Shown here: one piece after another, positions 1 to 8,311 of the stretch
How positions within the stretch are numbered: the first letter of the stretch is position 1
Layout: every line of letters starts with the position of its first letter
Assembly: GCF_020630935.1 (NCBI RefSeq)
Contig: NZ_JAHDIG010000012.1
Coordinates: 39,930-78,550, forward strand
Source of the DNA: Bernardetia sp.
GTDB taxonomy: Bacteria; Bacteroidota; Bacteroidia; Cytophagales; Bernardetiaceae
Direction of reading: 5' to 3'
Length of the DNA stretch: 38,621 nt
Notes under the pieces: generated by a model
Told to the model about the DNA's origin: nothing
Database searches by the model: none
What the model saw: the letters and a program-made list of their open reading frames with translations, nothing else
Program-made: the position numbers and the translations under genes

Positions 1-3
1 TTT

Positions 4-32
4 GATTCTTAATTAAGAATCTCTTTTTTTTA
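4..32 (+). terminator. Palindrome with T-tract, probable terminator
   Basis: An 18-bp perfect palindrome (two 9-bp arms GATTCTTAA/TTAAGAATC, positions 4-21) is followed by a run of T residues at about 24-32. It would end a plus-strand gene lying left of the window. The arms meet without spare loop bases, so the real hairpin would open a few central A-T pairs. It is also close to the 3' end of the minus-strand GTPase gene. Confidence 0.5.
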
Positions 33-138
33 GAATAAAAGTGAAGAGTTTTATTATTATTGGTTTTGCTCTTTTGCTTTTGCAAGCAGTAAGTCTAGTA
101 TTAAAAAATATTTTAACCTTGATAAAAAAGTAGAAAAC

Positions 139-1863
139 CTAAACCAGTTCGTCCATTATCTTATCTAAATCTCTTTCAACAGCTTCATATTTCTCTTTGA
201 GTTCTATAATTTGTTTTTGCTCCATTTCCATAAGCAAATCGAAATCTTTGAAATTGGAATCAATCTGATTTTTAAGATTGGAAATATAAGTGGAAAGTTT
301 TTGATGGATTTCTTCTTTTAGAGCCTGTTTGCCTTCACTAATCTGCTCACGATATTTTTGCATTATCTTTTGCTTCTTAAGAACTACCGTAACACCAGTA
401 AAAATAAGTCCGAGTCCTGTAATAATTCCACCTGTAACATCAAAAACAACTCCTTGTGTGAGTAATGCTATAGCCGTTCCAATAATTGCTATTCCCCCAC
501 CTGCGACAAAATCTGTAGAAAAACTGGTTTCCTTTGGAAACAAATCTTTCTGAACAAAATTTTCAGTTTCTTTAGTAAACTCATGAAATTCAGTTTGAAG
601 GTCTTGCAAAACTCTACTTCTACGGTCGGCAATATCTCCAAAAATAGCATGATTTTCTTTTAAAATTTTTGGACTATTGCTAAGTTGTAAGTCAATTATT
701 TTTGCCATCTGCTGAATGGTATCTGCTATGGCTGTAATACCTTCTGATAACTTTTGGGTAAGTGTTTTGGTAAGATTTTTTTCTAAATCTTGTGCCACAC
801 GCTCAAACCACATCTTTACAGATTCTTTGTCTGAAAGAACTGAACGAAACGACTTTCCTAATAAACTTCCAAAACTCAATCCTTTATTAATTTCTTGTTC
901 GGTTTCTCTAGTAATGTTTTCATACGCTCCCAAAATATTTTCTATCAAAACATCTACTTGGTAGAGTGATTTCTTTTCTTGCTCGTTGAGTGATTTTTTT
1001 ATTTCTACTCTAAATTTATTGTCAGCTTCAAGTTGCTTTTCTCTTAATAGTACACCTTCTTTTATTTTAGTAAGAATAGTTTTAGAGGTATCAATATTAT
1101 TTTTTAGCTTCAAAATTGGCGCACGCCCACCTGTAATATTTTCTTTGATATATTCTCTAATTTCTGCAAAATTACTAGCCTCGTGATTTCCTTCCTTTTC
1201 TAGTTTGGCAGAAACAGCAAAAATATTGGGTTCTAAAAGTCCCTTTTTCTCTGCGTGTTTTCGAACGCCTTCAATGTTTGTCTTTAAATCAGCTTCGTTC
1301 AACAAATCTGATTGCTGCAAAACAAAAATTATTTTTTTTCTCCAGTCTTTATGAATAAAGTCAAAGAAATCCCAGCTAGACTGTCTGTATGGATTTTTAG
1401 CTTCAAAAACAAAGACAATCAAATCTGAAGAAGGAATAAAATCTTCTGTAATCTTTTGATGCCCTTCTGAAATAGCATTCGTACCAGGTGTATCTACAAT
1501 GGCAATTTCTTTGAGAATATCGACAGGTAATAAAATCTTTTTCAAGTGTGGATTCATTACCAAAATCTGCTCGTCTTCTCCATACAAAATCTGCTGAACT
1601 GTATCTGTACAAGGGTCTGGAGCGACCTTACAAATATCTTTTTCTGTCTCTAAAAGTGCATTTACAAAACTACTCTTTCCAGCCTTTACCTCACCCACCA
1701 CAACGAACATATAGGGTTCATTGATACGCTGACGCAATTCACTCACTGTACCAGAAAGCTCCTTACTTTGAATATCTTGTGTCAGATTATGTAGATTTTT
1801 AATGGTTTCATCTAAACGAAGACGAAATTTTTGAAGGCGTTTGTCTAAAATGCGACTTTTCAT
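139..1863 (-). CDS. Dynamin-like GTPase with C-terminal membrane hairpin
   Basis: The 574-residue protein has a dynamin/YeeP-type GTPase domain at its N-terminus. The P-loop GEVKAGKSS lies at residues 57-65, a switch I threonine in DPCTDT at about 83-88, G3 motif DTPG at 124-127, and the G4 position reads QQSD at 183-186 where TKxD is usual. Long helical segments (about 260-450) follow, then a hydrophobic Gly/Ile/Val-rich stretch at about 452-496 that looks like a membrane-inserting hairpin, then a charged coiled-coil tail. In the family such proteins bind and remodel membranes using GTP. The start ATG is the first in frame, about 45 residues before the P-loop. It stands alone, tail-to-nothing on the left and co-directional with the receptor gene 100 bp upstream. 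Bacterial dynamin-like proteins often occur as pairs; no partner is seen. The exact cellular role is unknown. Confidence 0.8.
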   Translation of the reverse strand: MKSRILDKRLQKFRLRLDETIKNLHNLTQDIQSKELSGTVSELRQRINEPYMFVVVGEVKAGKSSFVNALLETEKDICKVAPDPCTDTVQQILYGEDEQILVMNPHLKKILLPVDILKEIAIVDTPGTNAISEGHQKITEDFIPSSDLIVFVFEAKNPYRQSSWDFFDFIHKDWRKKIIFVLQQSDLLNEADLKTNIEGVRKHAEKKGLLEPNIFAVSAKLEKEGNHEASNFAEIREYIKENITGGRAPILKLKNNIDTSKTILTKIKEGVLLREKQLEADNKFRVEIKKSLNEQEKKSLYQVDVLIENILGAYENITRETEQEINKGLSFGSLLGKSFRSVLSDKESVKMWFERVAQDLEKNLTKTLTQKLSEGITAIADTIQQMAKIIDLQLSNSPKILKENHAIFGDIADRRSRVLQDLQTEFHEFTKETENFVQKDLFPKETSFSTDFVAGGGIAIIGTAIALLTQGVVFDVTGGIITGLGLIFTGVTVVLKKQKIMQKYREQISEGKQALKEEIHQKLSTYISNLKNQIDSNFKDFDLLMEMEQKQIIELKEKYEAVERDLDKIMDELV

Positions 1864-1964
1864 TGAGTTTAATAAAGAAAATTAATTGTTTTGGTCTGTA
1901 TTTTTATTTTTCACGAAAGCTACTAAAAAGATAGGCAATTTACTATTTATTGTTGATTATCTCT

Positions 1965-4382
1965 CTAATTTATCTTAAAACTCACTCCTGCCTGTATATT
2001 TCTTTGTAATTGAGGATTGAAGGTAGCATCTATATCCAAACCTGTAGCATCTATTCCTCCATATTTTGCATCAAAAACATTATTTATTCTAAAATAGGCA
2101 CTTACATTTTTATTAAAGTAATGACGTGCAAGTATATCTAAAGTATAATAACCATCTGTTCTAGCTCTATCTTCTTCGTATTGTTCTACATTAAAAACAT
2201 TGCGTCTATACCATCCAGTCATTAAGATATTCTGAAAATTAATATACCATTTTTGAGAAGGACGAAAAGAAATACGCCATTGTCCCATAAAATCAGGTTG
2301 CATGCGATAATCATCTATTGTGCCACCATTGTCAGGTAAAACCTCACTTCCTTGTGTATAACTAAAAAATAAATCTGTGTCCAAATGAATGCGTTTAATA
2401 ATATTTTTTACTTTTAGTATCCCTTGTATTCCATACGTTGCCGAACGGCTGTCCTCATCATTAATATACTCTCGTGCTGTACCATTAGAATTACCAGAGA
2501 GATAAGAGGCATTAGGGTAGATATTTTTATTTATTCTACGGAAACGTCCCACAATCGGACTTCTTGTTCCTGTAAAATAACCTACAATATCTAGTGTGAT
2601 ATTTTTGGCAGGAAAATAACGAACTCCTGTTTCTATTGTAACGGAATGTTCTGGGTTAAGATTAGGGTTTGGAATTTGTTGATAAATGACTGAGTCTGTT
2701 TCAAGGTCTAGTAAAGCTGTTGAAGCAAATTGAGTAGAAGGAGATGGGGCACGAAAGGCTGTTGCTCCAGAAGCTCTAAAAGATAATTTAGAATTTGCCT
2801 TATATAATATAGAAGCTCTAGGGTTTAACGCTACATTCGTAGAGATACTATCTCCTTCAAATCTATCACGAAAATCAATTCTTCCTCCCACAACAGTTAC
2901 CCATTTGTCGTGCGTATAATAGGCTTGTAAAAATATTCCTCCGTTCATAAGATTATTTCCATTATAACCAAAATTTCCTAATATAGGGTCAGGTTCAAGA
3001 TTACCATTTAAGGCATCTTGATATAATGTTATATCAAAAGGCTCTTCAAGGTCATTAGTAACAGGTAGGTTTGCCGAAAGTGTGGCAGAAAAACCACCTG
3101 TAATCTCAAGGTTTTGATTAAATTTTCTTGTATAAATGCTTTCTAAAAAAACGTCATCTGAGCCTTCATAACGATACGAACGACCTTCAGATCTACCTAT
3201 GTTATAATTAGTTCCAAAAGAGCTATTTGCATCTAATCTATAAAATAGGTAGGAAGCATTTATCAAGAATGAAGAGTTTTTATTACTTGTTTGATATGAG
3301 ACATGTGTCCTACGAATGGTTTCACCCATATAGGTTTCGGGACTAGCATACGAAAAAAAAGCAGGTGTTCGCCCTAAAACACTATGTCTTCGGCTATACA
3401 TTTCATCTATTGCTACTTGGAACTTTCTGTACTTAAATTTTACGCCTATCAAGTAACTTTGTTCAGGTAGTTGGTTTACAACAGCTTTAAAGGGGTTACC
3501 GCCTTCATAATAGCTCATTCCAGCTTGGTTTTCTAATAATCTTAAAAAAGAATCTGGCTGATTTATTGCTAGTTCTGTAAGTAGTCTTCTCATTTCAGGC
3601 TCATTTGGAGCAGTAAAAGAGTTTAAAAATGTATTAAATGGATTAAAGGCTTCCGAGTCTCTATCCAAGTTCAAATCTTCTCTTTTGGTAAGATTTCCAT
3701 AAATACTATACTGCAAAACATTTTTGTCTCTTCCAGCCTTTCCCCCAGCTAAAAAATCTACATGGCGATAATCGTTTGTACCAAAATAGGCATTTGCTTG
3801 TGCATAAGCTGATTTTTCAGAAGTCTGAGTGATAATATTTATTACCCCAGCCACAGCATCTCCACCATAAACAGCAGAAGCAGGGCCATATACAATCTCT
3901 ATTCTTTCAGCTTGAGCGATAGGAAGTTGCGCTCCAATAGCAAGCGCACCATTTACAGCAGGTTGAATAGGAACATTATTTATCAAAATTTTGGTGTATT
4001 CATTGCCTATTTGCCCACGCATTAAAAACATTTCTCCCAAAACACCTGAACCAGGTTGAGAGACTTTTATCCAAGGAACAGTTTTCAAAACATCTACCAG
4101 TGTAATGTATCCGTTTTCCAAAATTTCTTCTTTCGTAACCACATATACTGTAGAAGGAATATCTTCAAGTTCTTTTTCTGAACGACTGACCGAAACTAGG
4201 CGTGTTTCTTCTGTAAGGGTTGTTTTGTTTAGGTCTGCTTCAGTAAGTTTTTCTTTGGCAAGGTGCAAAGGTGTAGATACGTTTTCTTTATTGGCAGTGC
4301 TGTCTGTTTGAGCTAATGAAAACGTAGCGAAACTACAACCAACAAATAAGATAGCTAGAAAAATAAAAGAGTTACTTTTCAT
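1965..4382 (-). CDS. TonB-dependent outer-membrane receptor
   Basis: The 805-residue protein starts with a signal peptide (hydrophobic residues about 5-24, cleavage after SLAQ). A plug domain follows at about 65-190, with the typical sequences ILINNVPI, ERIEIVYGPASAVYGGDAVAGVINII and a TonB-box-like ETRLVSVSRSE just before it. The rest is a 22-strand-type beta barrel rich in aromatic and Asn residues. There is no N-terminal carboxypeptidase-like domain, so it is not a SusC-type glycan receptor; plug style is closer to BtuB/siderophore receptors. The substrate cannot be told. It ends in VSFKIN, lacking the usual terminal aromatic residue. It is divergent from the ECF sigma factor gene (158-bp gap), which could mean that the sigma factor controls it, but no recognisable sigma-specific box was found. 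Confidence 0.88.
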   Translation of the reverse strand: MKSNSFIFLAILFVGCSFATFSLAQTDSTANKENVSTPLHLAKEKLTEADLNKTTLTEETRLVSVSRSEKELEDIPSTVYVVTKEEILENGYITLVDVLKTVPWIKVSQPGSGVLGEMFLMRGQIGNEYTKILINNVPIQPAVNGALAIGAQLPIAQAERIEIVYGPASAVYGGDAVAGVINIITQTSEKSAYAQANAYFGTNDYRHVDFLAGGKAGRDKNVLQYSIYGNLTKREDLNLDRDSEAFNPFNTFLNSFTAPNEPEMRRLLTELAINQPDSFLRLLENQAGMSYYEGGNPFKAVVNQLPEQSYLIGVKFKYRKFQVAIDEMYSRRHSVLGRTPAFFSYASPETYMGETIRRTHVSYQTSNKNSSFLINASYLFYRLDANSSFGTNYNIGRSEGRSYRYEGSDDVFLESIYTRKFNQNLEITGGFSATLSANLPVTNDLEEPFDITLYQDALNGNLEPDPILGNFGYNGNNLMNGGIFLQAYYTHDKWVTVVGGRIDFRDRFEGDSISTNVALNPRASILYKANSKLSFRASGATAFRAPSPSTQFASTALLDLETDSVIYQQIPNPNLNPEHSVTIETGVRYFPAKNITLDIVGYFTGTRSPIVGRFRRINKNIYPNASYLSGNSNGTAREYINDEDSRSATYGIQGILKVKNIIKRIHLDTDLFFSYTQGSEVLPDNGGTIDDYRMQPDFMGQWRISFRPSQKWYINFQNILMTGWYRRNVFNVEQYEEDRARTDGYYTLDILARHYFNKNVSAYFRINNVFDAKYGGIDATGLDIDATFNPQLQRNIQAGVSFKIN

Positions 4383-4531
4383 AAAATGGACTTTATTTAA
4401 GGGCTAAATGACAGAATTTTGTAAAAAATGAGGAAGGAAATGTTACTTTTCTACTAAAATACGGTTTTATTTGTAAAGAGTAAATTAAAGTAGCTTTTAT
4501 CGCAGACTGAATGCTTACTTTTAACCTTTAA

Positions 4532-4539
4532 TAATTTTG
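4532..4539 (+). promoter_or_regulatory. Possible -7 box (TAATTTTG) before the sigma factor gene
   Basis: The sequence matches the Bacteroidota -7 consensus TAnnTTTG. No good -33 TTG lies at the expected distance. It ends two bases before the first possible TTG start at 4541, so if it is used, translation must begin downstream, for example at the TTG at 4568. Confidence 0.35.
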
Positions 4540-4540
4540 T

Positions 4541-5122
4541 TTGAACTCATCTGAAACACGTAGCATATTGCAAGTATCTGTTCAAAGCCAAAGCGAAGAA
4601 GAACTCATTTTGGCTGCACAAAACGACCCTAAACATTTTAGAGTGCTTTATGAAACCAACTATGAAGCTATTTTTCGTTTTTTATATAGAAAAACAAATG
4701 ATGAAGCTCTAGCTGCCGACCTAACAGCACAAACTTTTGTGAAAGCTCTGACCAATATTCATAAATTCGAATATAAAGGAGTGCCGTTTTCAGCGTGGCT
4801 CTACAGAATTGCATCAAACGAGTTTTTGAAATATTATAGAAAGCATAAAAAAATGCCTGTGTATTCTTTAGAAGAGGAAACAGCAAAAAAACTCACTAAC
4901 TTTTCAGAAGCCCAAGCAGATGAAAGACAACAAGAACGCATCGGAGAGCTAAAAAAAGTATTAGAAACCCTAAAACCAAAAGAGATGCAGATGATAGAAC
5001 TTCGTTTTTTTGAAGACAAATCTTTCAAAGAAATTGGTTTTATCTTAGAGACAACAGAAAGCGCAGCCAAAATGAAAACCTATAGAATATTAGAGAAAAT
5101 TAAAAATACAATTACGAATTAG
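4541..5122 (+). CDS. ECF-family RNA polymerase sigma factor
   Basis: The 193-residue product has sigma region 2 at about residues 20-95 (LYETNYEAIFRFLYRK, then DLTAQTFVKAL and FSAWLYRIASNEFLKYYRK) and region 4 at about 130-188 (LKPKEMQMIELRFFEDKSFKEIG, then a helix-turn-helix with ESAAKMKTYRILEKI). Family knowledge: it directs RNA polymerase to a small set of stress or envelope promoters. There is no ATG upstream of the conserved region; the candidates are TTG at 4541 and TTG at 4568. A -7-like box ends at 4539, which favours the later one. The next gene, 68 bp downstream on the same strand, encodes a single-span membrane protein in the place where an anti-sigma factor is usually found. The TonB-dependent receptor is divergent. 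Confidence 0.88.
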   Translation: MNSSETRSILQVSVQSQSEEELILAAQNDPKHFRVLYETNYEAIFRFLYRKTNDEALAADLTAQTFVKALTNIHKFEYKGVPFSAWLYRIASNEFLKYYRKHKKMPVYSLEEETAKKLTNFSEAQADERQQERIGELKKVLETLKPKEMQMIELRFFEDKSFKEIGFILETTESAAKMKTYRILEKIKNTITN

Positions 5123-5155
5123 GTTTAATCTTAAAATCAAAATTAGCTATGCTGA

Positions 5156-5184
5156 TTGTTACACAATTCTAAAATCTAACTTTG
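5156..5184 (+). promoter_or_regulatory. Bacteroidota-type promoter before the TonB-like membrane protein
   Basis: A TTG at 5156-5158 is 18 bp from TAACTTTG at 5177-5184, matching the TTG / TAnnTTTG pattern. The predicted transcription start falls at about 5190, directly at the ATG at 5191, so the message would be leaderless or nearly so. Because of this overlap the in-frame TTG at 5182 is not a believable start. Confidence 0.45.
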
Positions 5185-5190
5185 TATAAA

Positions 5191-5826
5191 ATGAAACATC
5201 AAGATATAAATTTTAATCAAAAACCAATTTCATCAGAAAAAATCAAATCCTATCAAGATTTTGATGCACTTTTGAATGAAGTAGAGAATAACAATTCACG
5301 TAAAAAATCAAAAACAGTATTTTTCTCCTTTTCCAACCCTTATCTTTCGGTAGCAGCTTCGGTTTGTCTGTTGTTTGTGATTGGAATGGGAATATTTTTC
5401 AATCAGAAAGATAATGAAGTGATAGAAAAAAATACAGACTTAGCGTATTCTATCACAGACCAAGACTTAGAAAATGCTGAACGCCTTACAGCTTCTATTT
5501 CAGAAAAAATGGATTTGCCAACTCCAAAAGAAGGAATGGCAATTACTACAACTATTTTAGAGGAAAATGCAAGTCCAGAAAATGCGTCTTTAGAGCAAGT
5601 AGCACAAGTTTTGAAAACTGAAATGAATAAAAACGCTTGTAAAATCTCTATGCAGCAAGAAACAAAGTATGTTGCTTTTGTAGTCAATAGTCAAGGGCAA
5701 ATTACAGATATTGAAGCACAAGGCTGCGAACAAGAAGCTAAAAAAATACTTTCATCATTTCCAAAATGGAAATCAGGAACACTTCAAGGGCAGCACCTTT
5801 CGCAGCGTGTCGTGGTTGCAATTTAA
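5191..5826 (+). CDS. Single-span membrane protein with TonB C-terminal-like domain, candidate anti-sigma partner
   Basis: The 211-residue protein has a cytoplasmic N-terminus of about 50 residues, one transmembrane helix at about 51-70 (LSVAASVCLLFVIGMGIFF), a Gln/Glu-rich linker and a C-terminal domain at about 159-211. That domain reads AFVVNSQGQITDIEAQGC, then EEA-like EQEAKKIL, then FPKWKSGTLQGQ and a final RVVVAI. This order (V-x-G-x-I, Cys, A-K-x-hydrophobic, PxWxxG, final beta strand) is the pattern of TonB C-terminal domains in Bacteroidota, although the Pro-rich spacer of a true TonB is missing. Position right after an ECF sigma gene suggests an anti-sigma role with a periplasmic sensing domain; this is inference. 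The ATG at 5191 is chosen over a TTG nine bases upstream. Confidence 0.65.
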   Translation: MKHQDINFNQKPISSEKIKSYQDFDALLNEVENNNSRKKSKTVFFSFSNPYLSVAASVCLLFVIGMGIFFNQKDNEVIEKNTDLAYSITDQDLENAERLTASISEKMDLPTPKEGMAITTTILEENASPENASLEQVAQVLKTEMNKNACKISMQQETKYVAFVVNSQGQITDIEAQGCEQEAKKILSSFPKWKSGTLQGQHLSQRVVVAI

Positions 5827-5835
5827 TTTTGAATG

Positions 5836-5878
5836 CTGAATAAAATGACCTATTTTTAATTCAGTCTTTAAGATTAAA
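5836..5878 (+). repeat. Short dispersed repeat copy A (TGACCTATTTTTAAT)
   Basis: CTGAAT (5836-5841) and ATTCAG (5859-5864) form a small hairpin enclosing TGACCTATTTTTAAT (5846-5860), followed by AAGATTAAAA. The same 15 bases, also flanked by a small hairpin and followed by AAGATTAAAA, recur at 36612-36626. It lies in the gap before hom. Confidence 0.4.
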
Positions 5879-5899
5879 AAATAAATACAACCACCAACT

Positions 5900-7189
5900 A
5901 TGAAAAAAACATTGAAAATAGGCTTGTTTGGCTTTGGCTGTGTCGGAAAAGGACTCTACGACATTCTTCAAAACAACACCGAAAACACAGGCTTTGAAGC
6001 ACAGATTTTGAAAATTTGTGTAAAAGACAAGACAAAAAAACGTTCTATTGATGCTTCTTATTTTACCTTTGATAAGAATGAAATTCTAGAAAACGAAGAA
6101 ATAAATCTTGTGGTAGAGCTTATTTCTGATGCCGATGAAGCCTATCAGATTGTAAAAAAAGCTCTTTTAGCTGGAAAAAATGTAGTTACGGCAAACAAAA
6201 AAATGATTGCTCTACATTTGGAGGAACTTGTCAAGATTCAGAAAGAAACAGGAAGTTCGCTTTTATATGAAGCTGCTGCCTGTGGTAGCATTCCGATTGT
6301 CCGAACACTAGCAGAATACTACGACAACGAACTTTTATATTCTGTAAGTGGAATTTTTAATGGTTCTTCGAATTATATTCTATCAAAAATTGCTACGGAA
6401 AATCTGACTTATGACGTGGCATTGAAGCAAGCTCAAGATTTAGGTTTTGCAGAAGCTGACCCCACTTTAGATGTAGCTGGTTTTGATGCAATGTATAAAC
6501 TTTGTTTACTGGCAGCACAGGCTTATGGAATTTTTGTAAATCCAGATGAAGTATTGAGAATGGGTATCAATACCCTTAAAAAAGAAGATATTGATTTTGC
6601 GAAAGCCTATTCAAAAAACAGTCAGAATGGTTTCAAAATAAAGCTAGTTGCTAATATTTCACGTATTGGAAAGATAGAAGAGAACAAACTCTTACTTTAT
6701 GTCTTGCCTGTTTTTATTTCTGCTGATAACCCACTCTACAACGTAGAAAATGAAAATAATGCTGTTTTGGTAGAAGCTGCGTTCTCCGACAAACAAACTT
6801 TCATTGGAAAAGGAGCAGGAGGACACCCTACAGGCTCGGCTGTCTTGTCTGATATTTCTGCACTGCGTTATGACTATCAGTATGAATATAGAAAAGTAAG
6901 AAGTATTGATGTTCCAACCACGACACAGTTTAAGACTACAAAAAATGCTCTAGCAGAAGTTTATTTACGTTTTGATGAAAACTTGACGGAAAATAAATTG
7001 AGAGAAAATTTCAATTTTCAAGATGTTGTAGAAAAAAGAGAAAACTACATTATTGGAAACGTTCTCTTATCTGAACTCTTCGAAAAGCGTGATTTTATTG
7101 AGGAAAATAACATTTTTGTAGCGATTGCTGGAGATGTGAAAGCTGTAGAAAATAAAGAAGAGAGATTGGAAGCTGTGGAAAGTCATTAA
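5900..7189 (+). CDS. hom: Homoserine dehydrogenase
   Basis: The 429-residue enzyme reduces aspartate semialdehyde to homoserine with NAD(P)H, the branch step to threonine and methionine, in the cytoplasm. The N-terminal Rossmann motif GLFGFGCVGKGL is at about residues 8-19, the NAD-domain end VVTANKKMIA at about 100-109, and the catalytic-domain signature GIFNGSSNYILSKI at about 151-164 followed by GFAEADPTLDVAGFDAMYKL with the expected acidic and lysine residues. A C-terminal region from about 340 has ACT-domain-like content, giving the normal full length for a monofunctional enzyme; there is no fused aspartokinase. No thrB or thrC lies next to it. It ends before a 22-bp inverted repeat facing the convergent ABC gene. 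Confidence 0.95.
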   Translation: MKKTLKIGLFGFGCVGKGLYDILQNNTENTGFEAQILKICVKDKTKKRSIDASYFTFDKNEILENEEINLVVELISDADEAYQIVKKALLAGKNVVTANKKMIALHLEELVKIQKETGSSLLYEAAACGSIPIVRTLAEYYDNELLYSVSGIFNGSSNYILSKIATENLTYDVALKQAQDLGFAEADPTLDVAGFDAMYKLCLLAAQAYGIFVNPDEVLRMGINTLKKEDIDFAKAYSKNSQNGFKIKLVANISRIGKIEENKLLLYVLPVFISADNPLYNVENENNAVLVEAAFSDKQTFIGKGAGGHPTGSAVLSDISALRYDYQYEYRKVRSIDVPTTTQFKTTKNALAEVYLRFDENLTENKLRENFNFQDVVEKRENYIIGNVLLSELFEKRDFIEENNIFVAIAGDVKAVENKEERLEAVESH

Positions 7190-7214
7190 TCAGAAATTAT
7201 ATTTTTGATTAATG

Positions 7215-7260
7215 ATTTCTCCATAGGACAGAGTTTACAAACTCTGTCCTATGGAGAAAT
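7215..7260. repeat. Perfect 22-bp inverted repeat between convergent genes
   Basis: Two 22-bp arms (7215-7236 and 7239-7260) are exact reverse complements with a 2-base centre (AC). The core reads TAGGACAGAGTTT / AAACTCTGTCCTA. It could end transcription of hom (plus) and of the ABC gene (minus), but neither side has a T-tract, so it looks more like a dispersed palindromic repeat than a canonical intrinsic terminator. Confidence 0.7.
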
Positions 7261-7277
7261 ATAGAGAATGTTGTTTG

Positions 7278-8204
7278 TTAATTCTCCACCATTTTAATAA
7301 AAATATCATTGATAGAAGGCAGTTTTTCTTGCATAGCAATTATTTCATAATCATTGATAAGCTCCTGTACGAGCGCATTTTTTTCTGCTTGTTCATTAAT
7401 TTTGACTGAAGTCAGATAGGTTTTGAAGTCTGTTTCTTGGCTTCCTTTCAAAATCTCATAAGAATTTCCATTTTCCTTGATAGGCTTATCTGTCTGAATT
7501 TCAAAAATATGCGTTCGGTGACTCATTTTTATATCAGCTTTTTTGCCTTCAAATATTTTACGAGATTTGTTAATGAGTGCTATTGTATCACAAAGTTCTT
7601 CTACTGATTCCATACGGTGTGTAGAGAAAATAACGGTTGTGCCTTGCTCACGCAGTTTCAAGATTTCATCTTTCAGAAGGTTAGCATTCACAGGGTCAAA
7701 ACCAGAAAAAGGCTCATCTAAAATCAATAGTTTGGGCTGATGCAAAACGGTTGCTACAAACTGTACTTTTTGTTGCATTCCCTTTGAAAGTCCTCCTACT
7801 TCTTTTCCCCACCACGATTTCATATCAAACGTAGTAAGCCAGTATTTAAGTTTGCTTTCAATTTCGGCTTTCGGTATTCCTTTAAGTCTTCCTAAATACA
7901 TCAATTGCTCTCCTACTTTCATTTTTGGGTAAAGCCCACGCTCTTCTGGTAGATAACCAATTTTTGCAATGTGTTTTGGCGCTAACTCTTCGCCTTCAAA
8001 AAGAATTTTACCTTCGTCTGCTCCTGTAATTTGGGTTATGATACGGATAAGCGATGTTTTTCCTGCACCATTAGGACCAAGAAGTCCGTAAATGCTTCCT
8101 GTCGGAATAGAAAGACTTACGCCAGAAAGTGCTGTATGATTATGATATTCTTTTCGAACATCTGTAATAGTAAGAATAGGGTTGTTTTCTTTATTCAAAA
8201 TCAA
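7278..8204 (-). CDS. ABC transporter ATP-binding protein with C-terminal DUF4162-like domain
   Basis: The 308-residue protein is a complete ABC ATPase: Walker A GPNGAGKTS at residues 43-51, signature LSKGMQQ at 139-145, Walker B LLILDEP at 159-165 and an H-loop STHRMES near 195. About 90 C-terminal residues ending in INDIFIKMV match the tail of the NatA/YhaQ-type exporters (DUF4162). In that family it powers an integral-membrane NatB/YhaP-type permease for export of ions or small molecules. No permease gene is next to it: the neighbour downstream is convergent hom and the one upstream is a nitroreductase beyond a repeat insertion. A promoter is seen 48 bp upstream. Confidence 0.9.
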   Translation of the reverse strand: MILNKENNPILTITDVRKEYHNHTALSGVSLSIPTGSIYGLLGPNGAGKTSLIRIITQITGADEGKILFEGEELAPKHIAKIGYLPEERGLYPKMKVGEQLMYLGRLKGIPKAEIESKLKYWLTTFDMKSWWGKEVGGLSKGMQQKVQFVATVLHQPKLLILDEPFSGFDPVNANLLKDEILKLREQGTTVIFSTHRMESVEELCDTIALINKSRKIFEGKKADIKMSHRTHIFEIQTDKPIKENGNSYEILKGSQETDFKTYLTSVKINEQAEKNALVQELINDYEIIAMQEKLPSINDIFIKMVEN

Positions 8205-8251
8205 GTAAAATTTATTGAACCGTTGTTAAGGGAATAAATGGATACAAAAAA

Positions 8252-8280
8252 CAAAATTACACAAATGTTTGTCTTTTCAA
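8252..8280 (-). promoter_or_regulatory. Promoter of the ABC ATPase gene
   Basis: On the minus strand TTG (8280-8278) is followed after 18 bp by TAATTTTG (8259-8252), a full match to the Bacteroidota consensus. The start site would be near 8246, leaving a leader of about 40 nt to the ATG at 8204. Confidence 0.55.
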
Positions 8281-8311
8281 TTATTAATCAATAAAGGCTA
8301 TCACTAAATAA

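Noticed and set aside
716-964. Antisense reading frames inside the GTPase, receptor and other genes
   Set aside because: They lie fully within well-supported genes on the other strand, have no protein-like features and are explained as shadows of the coding sequence.
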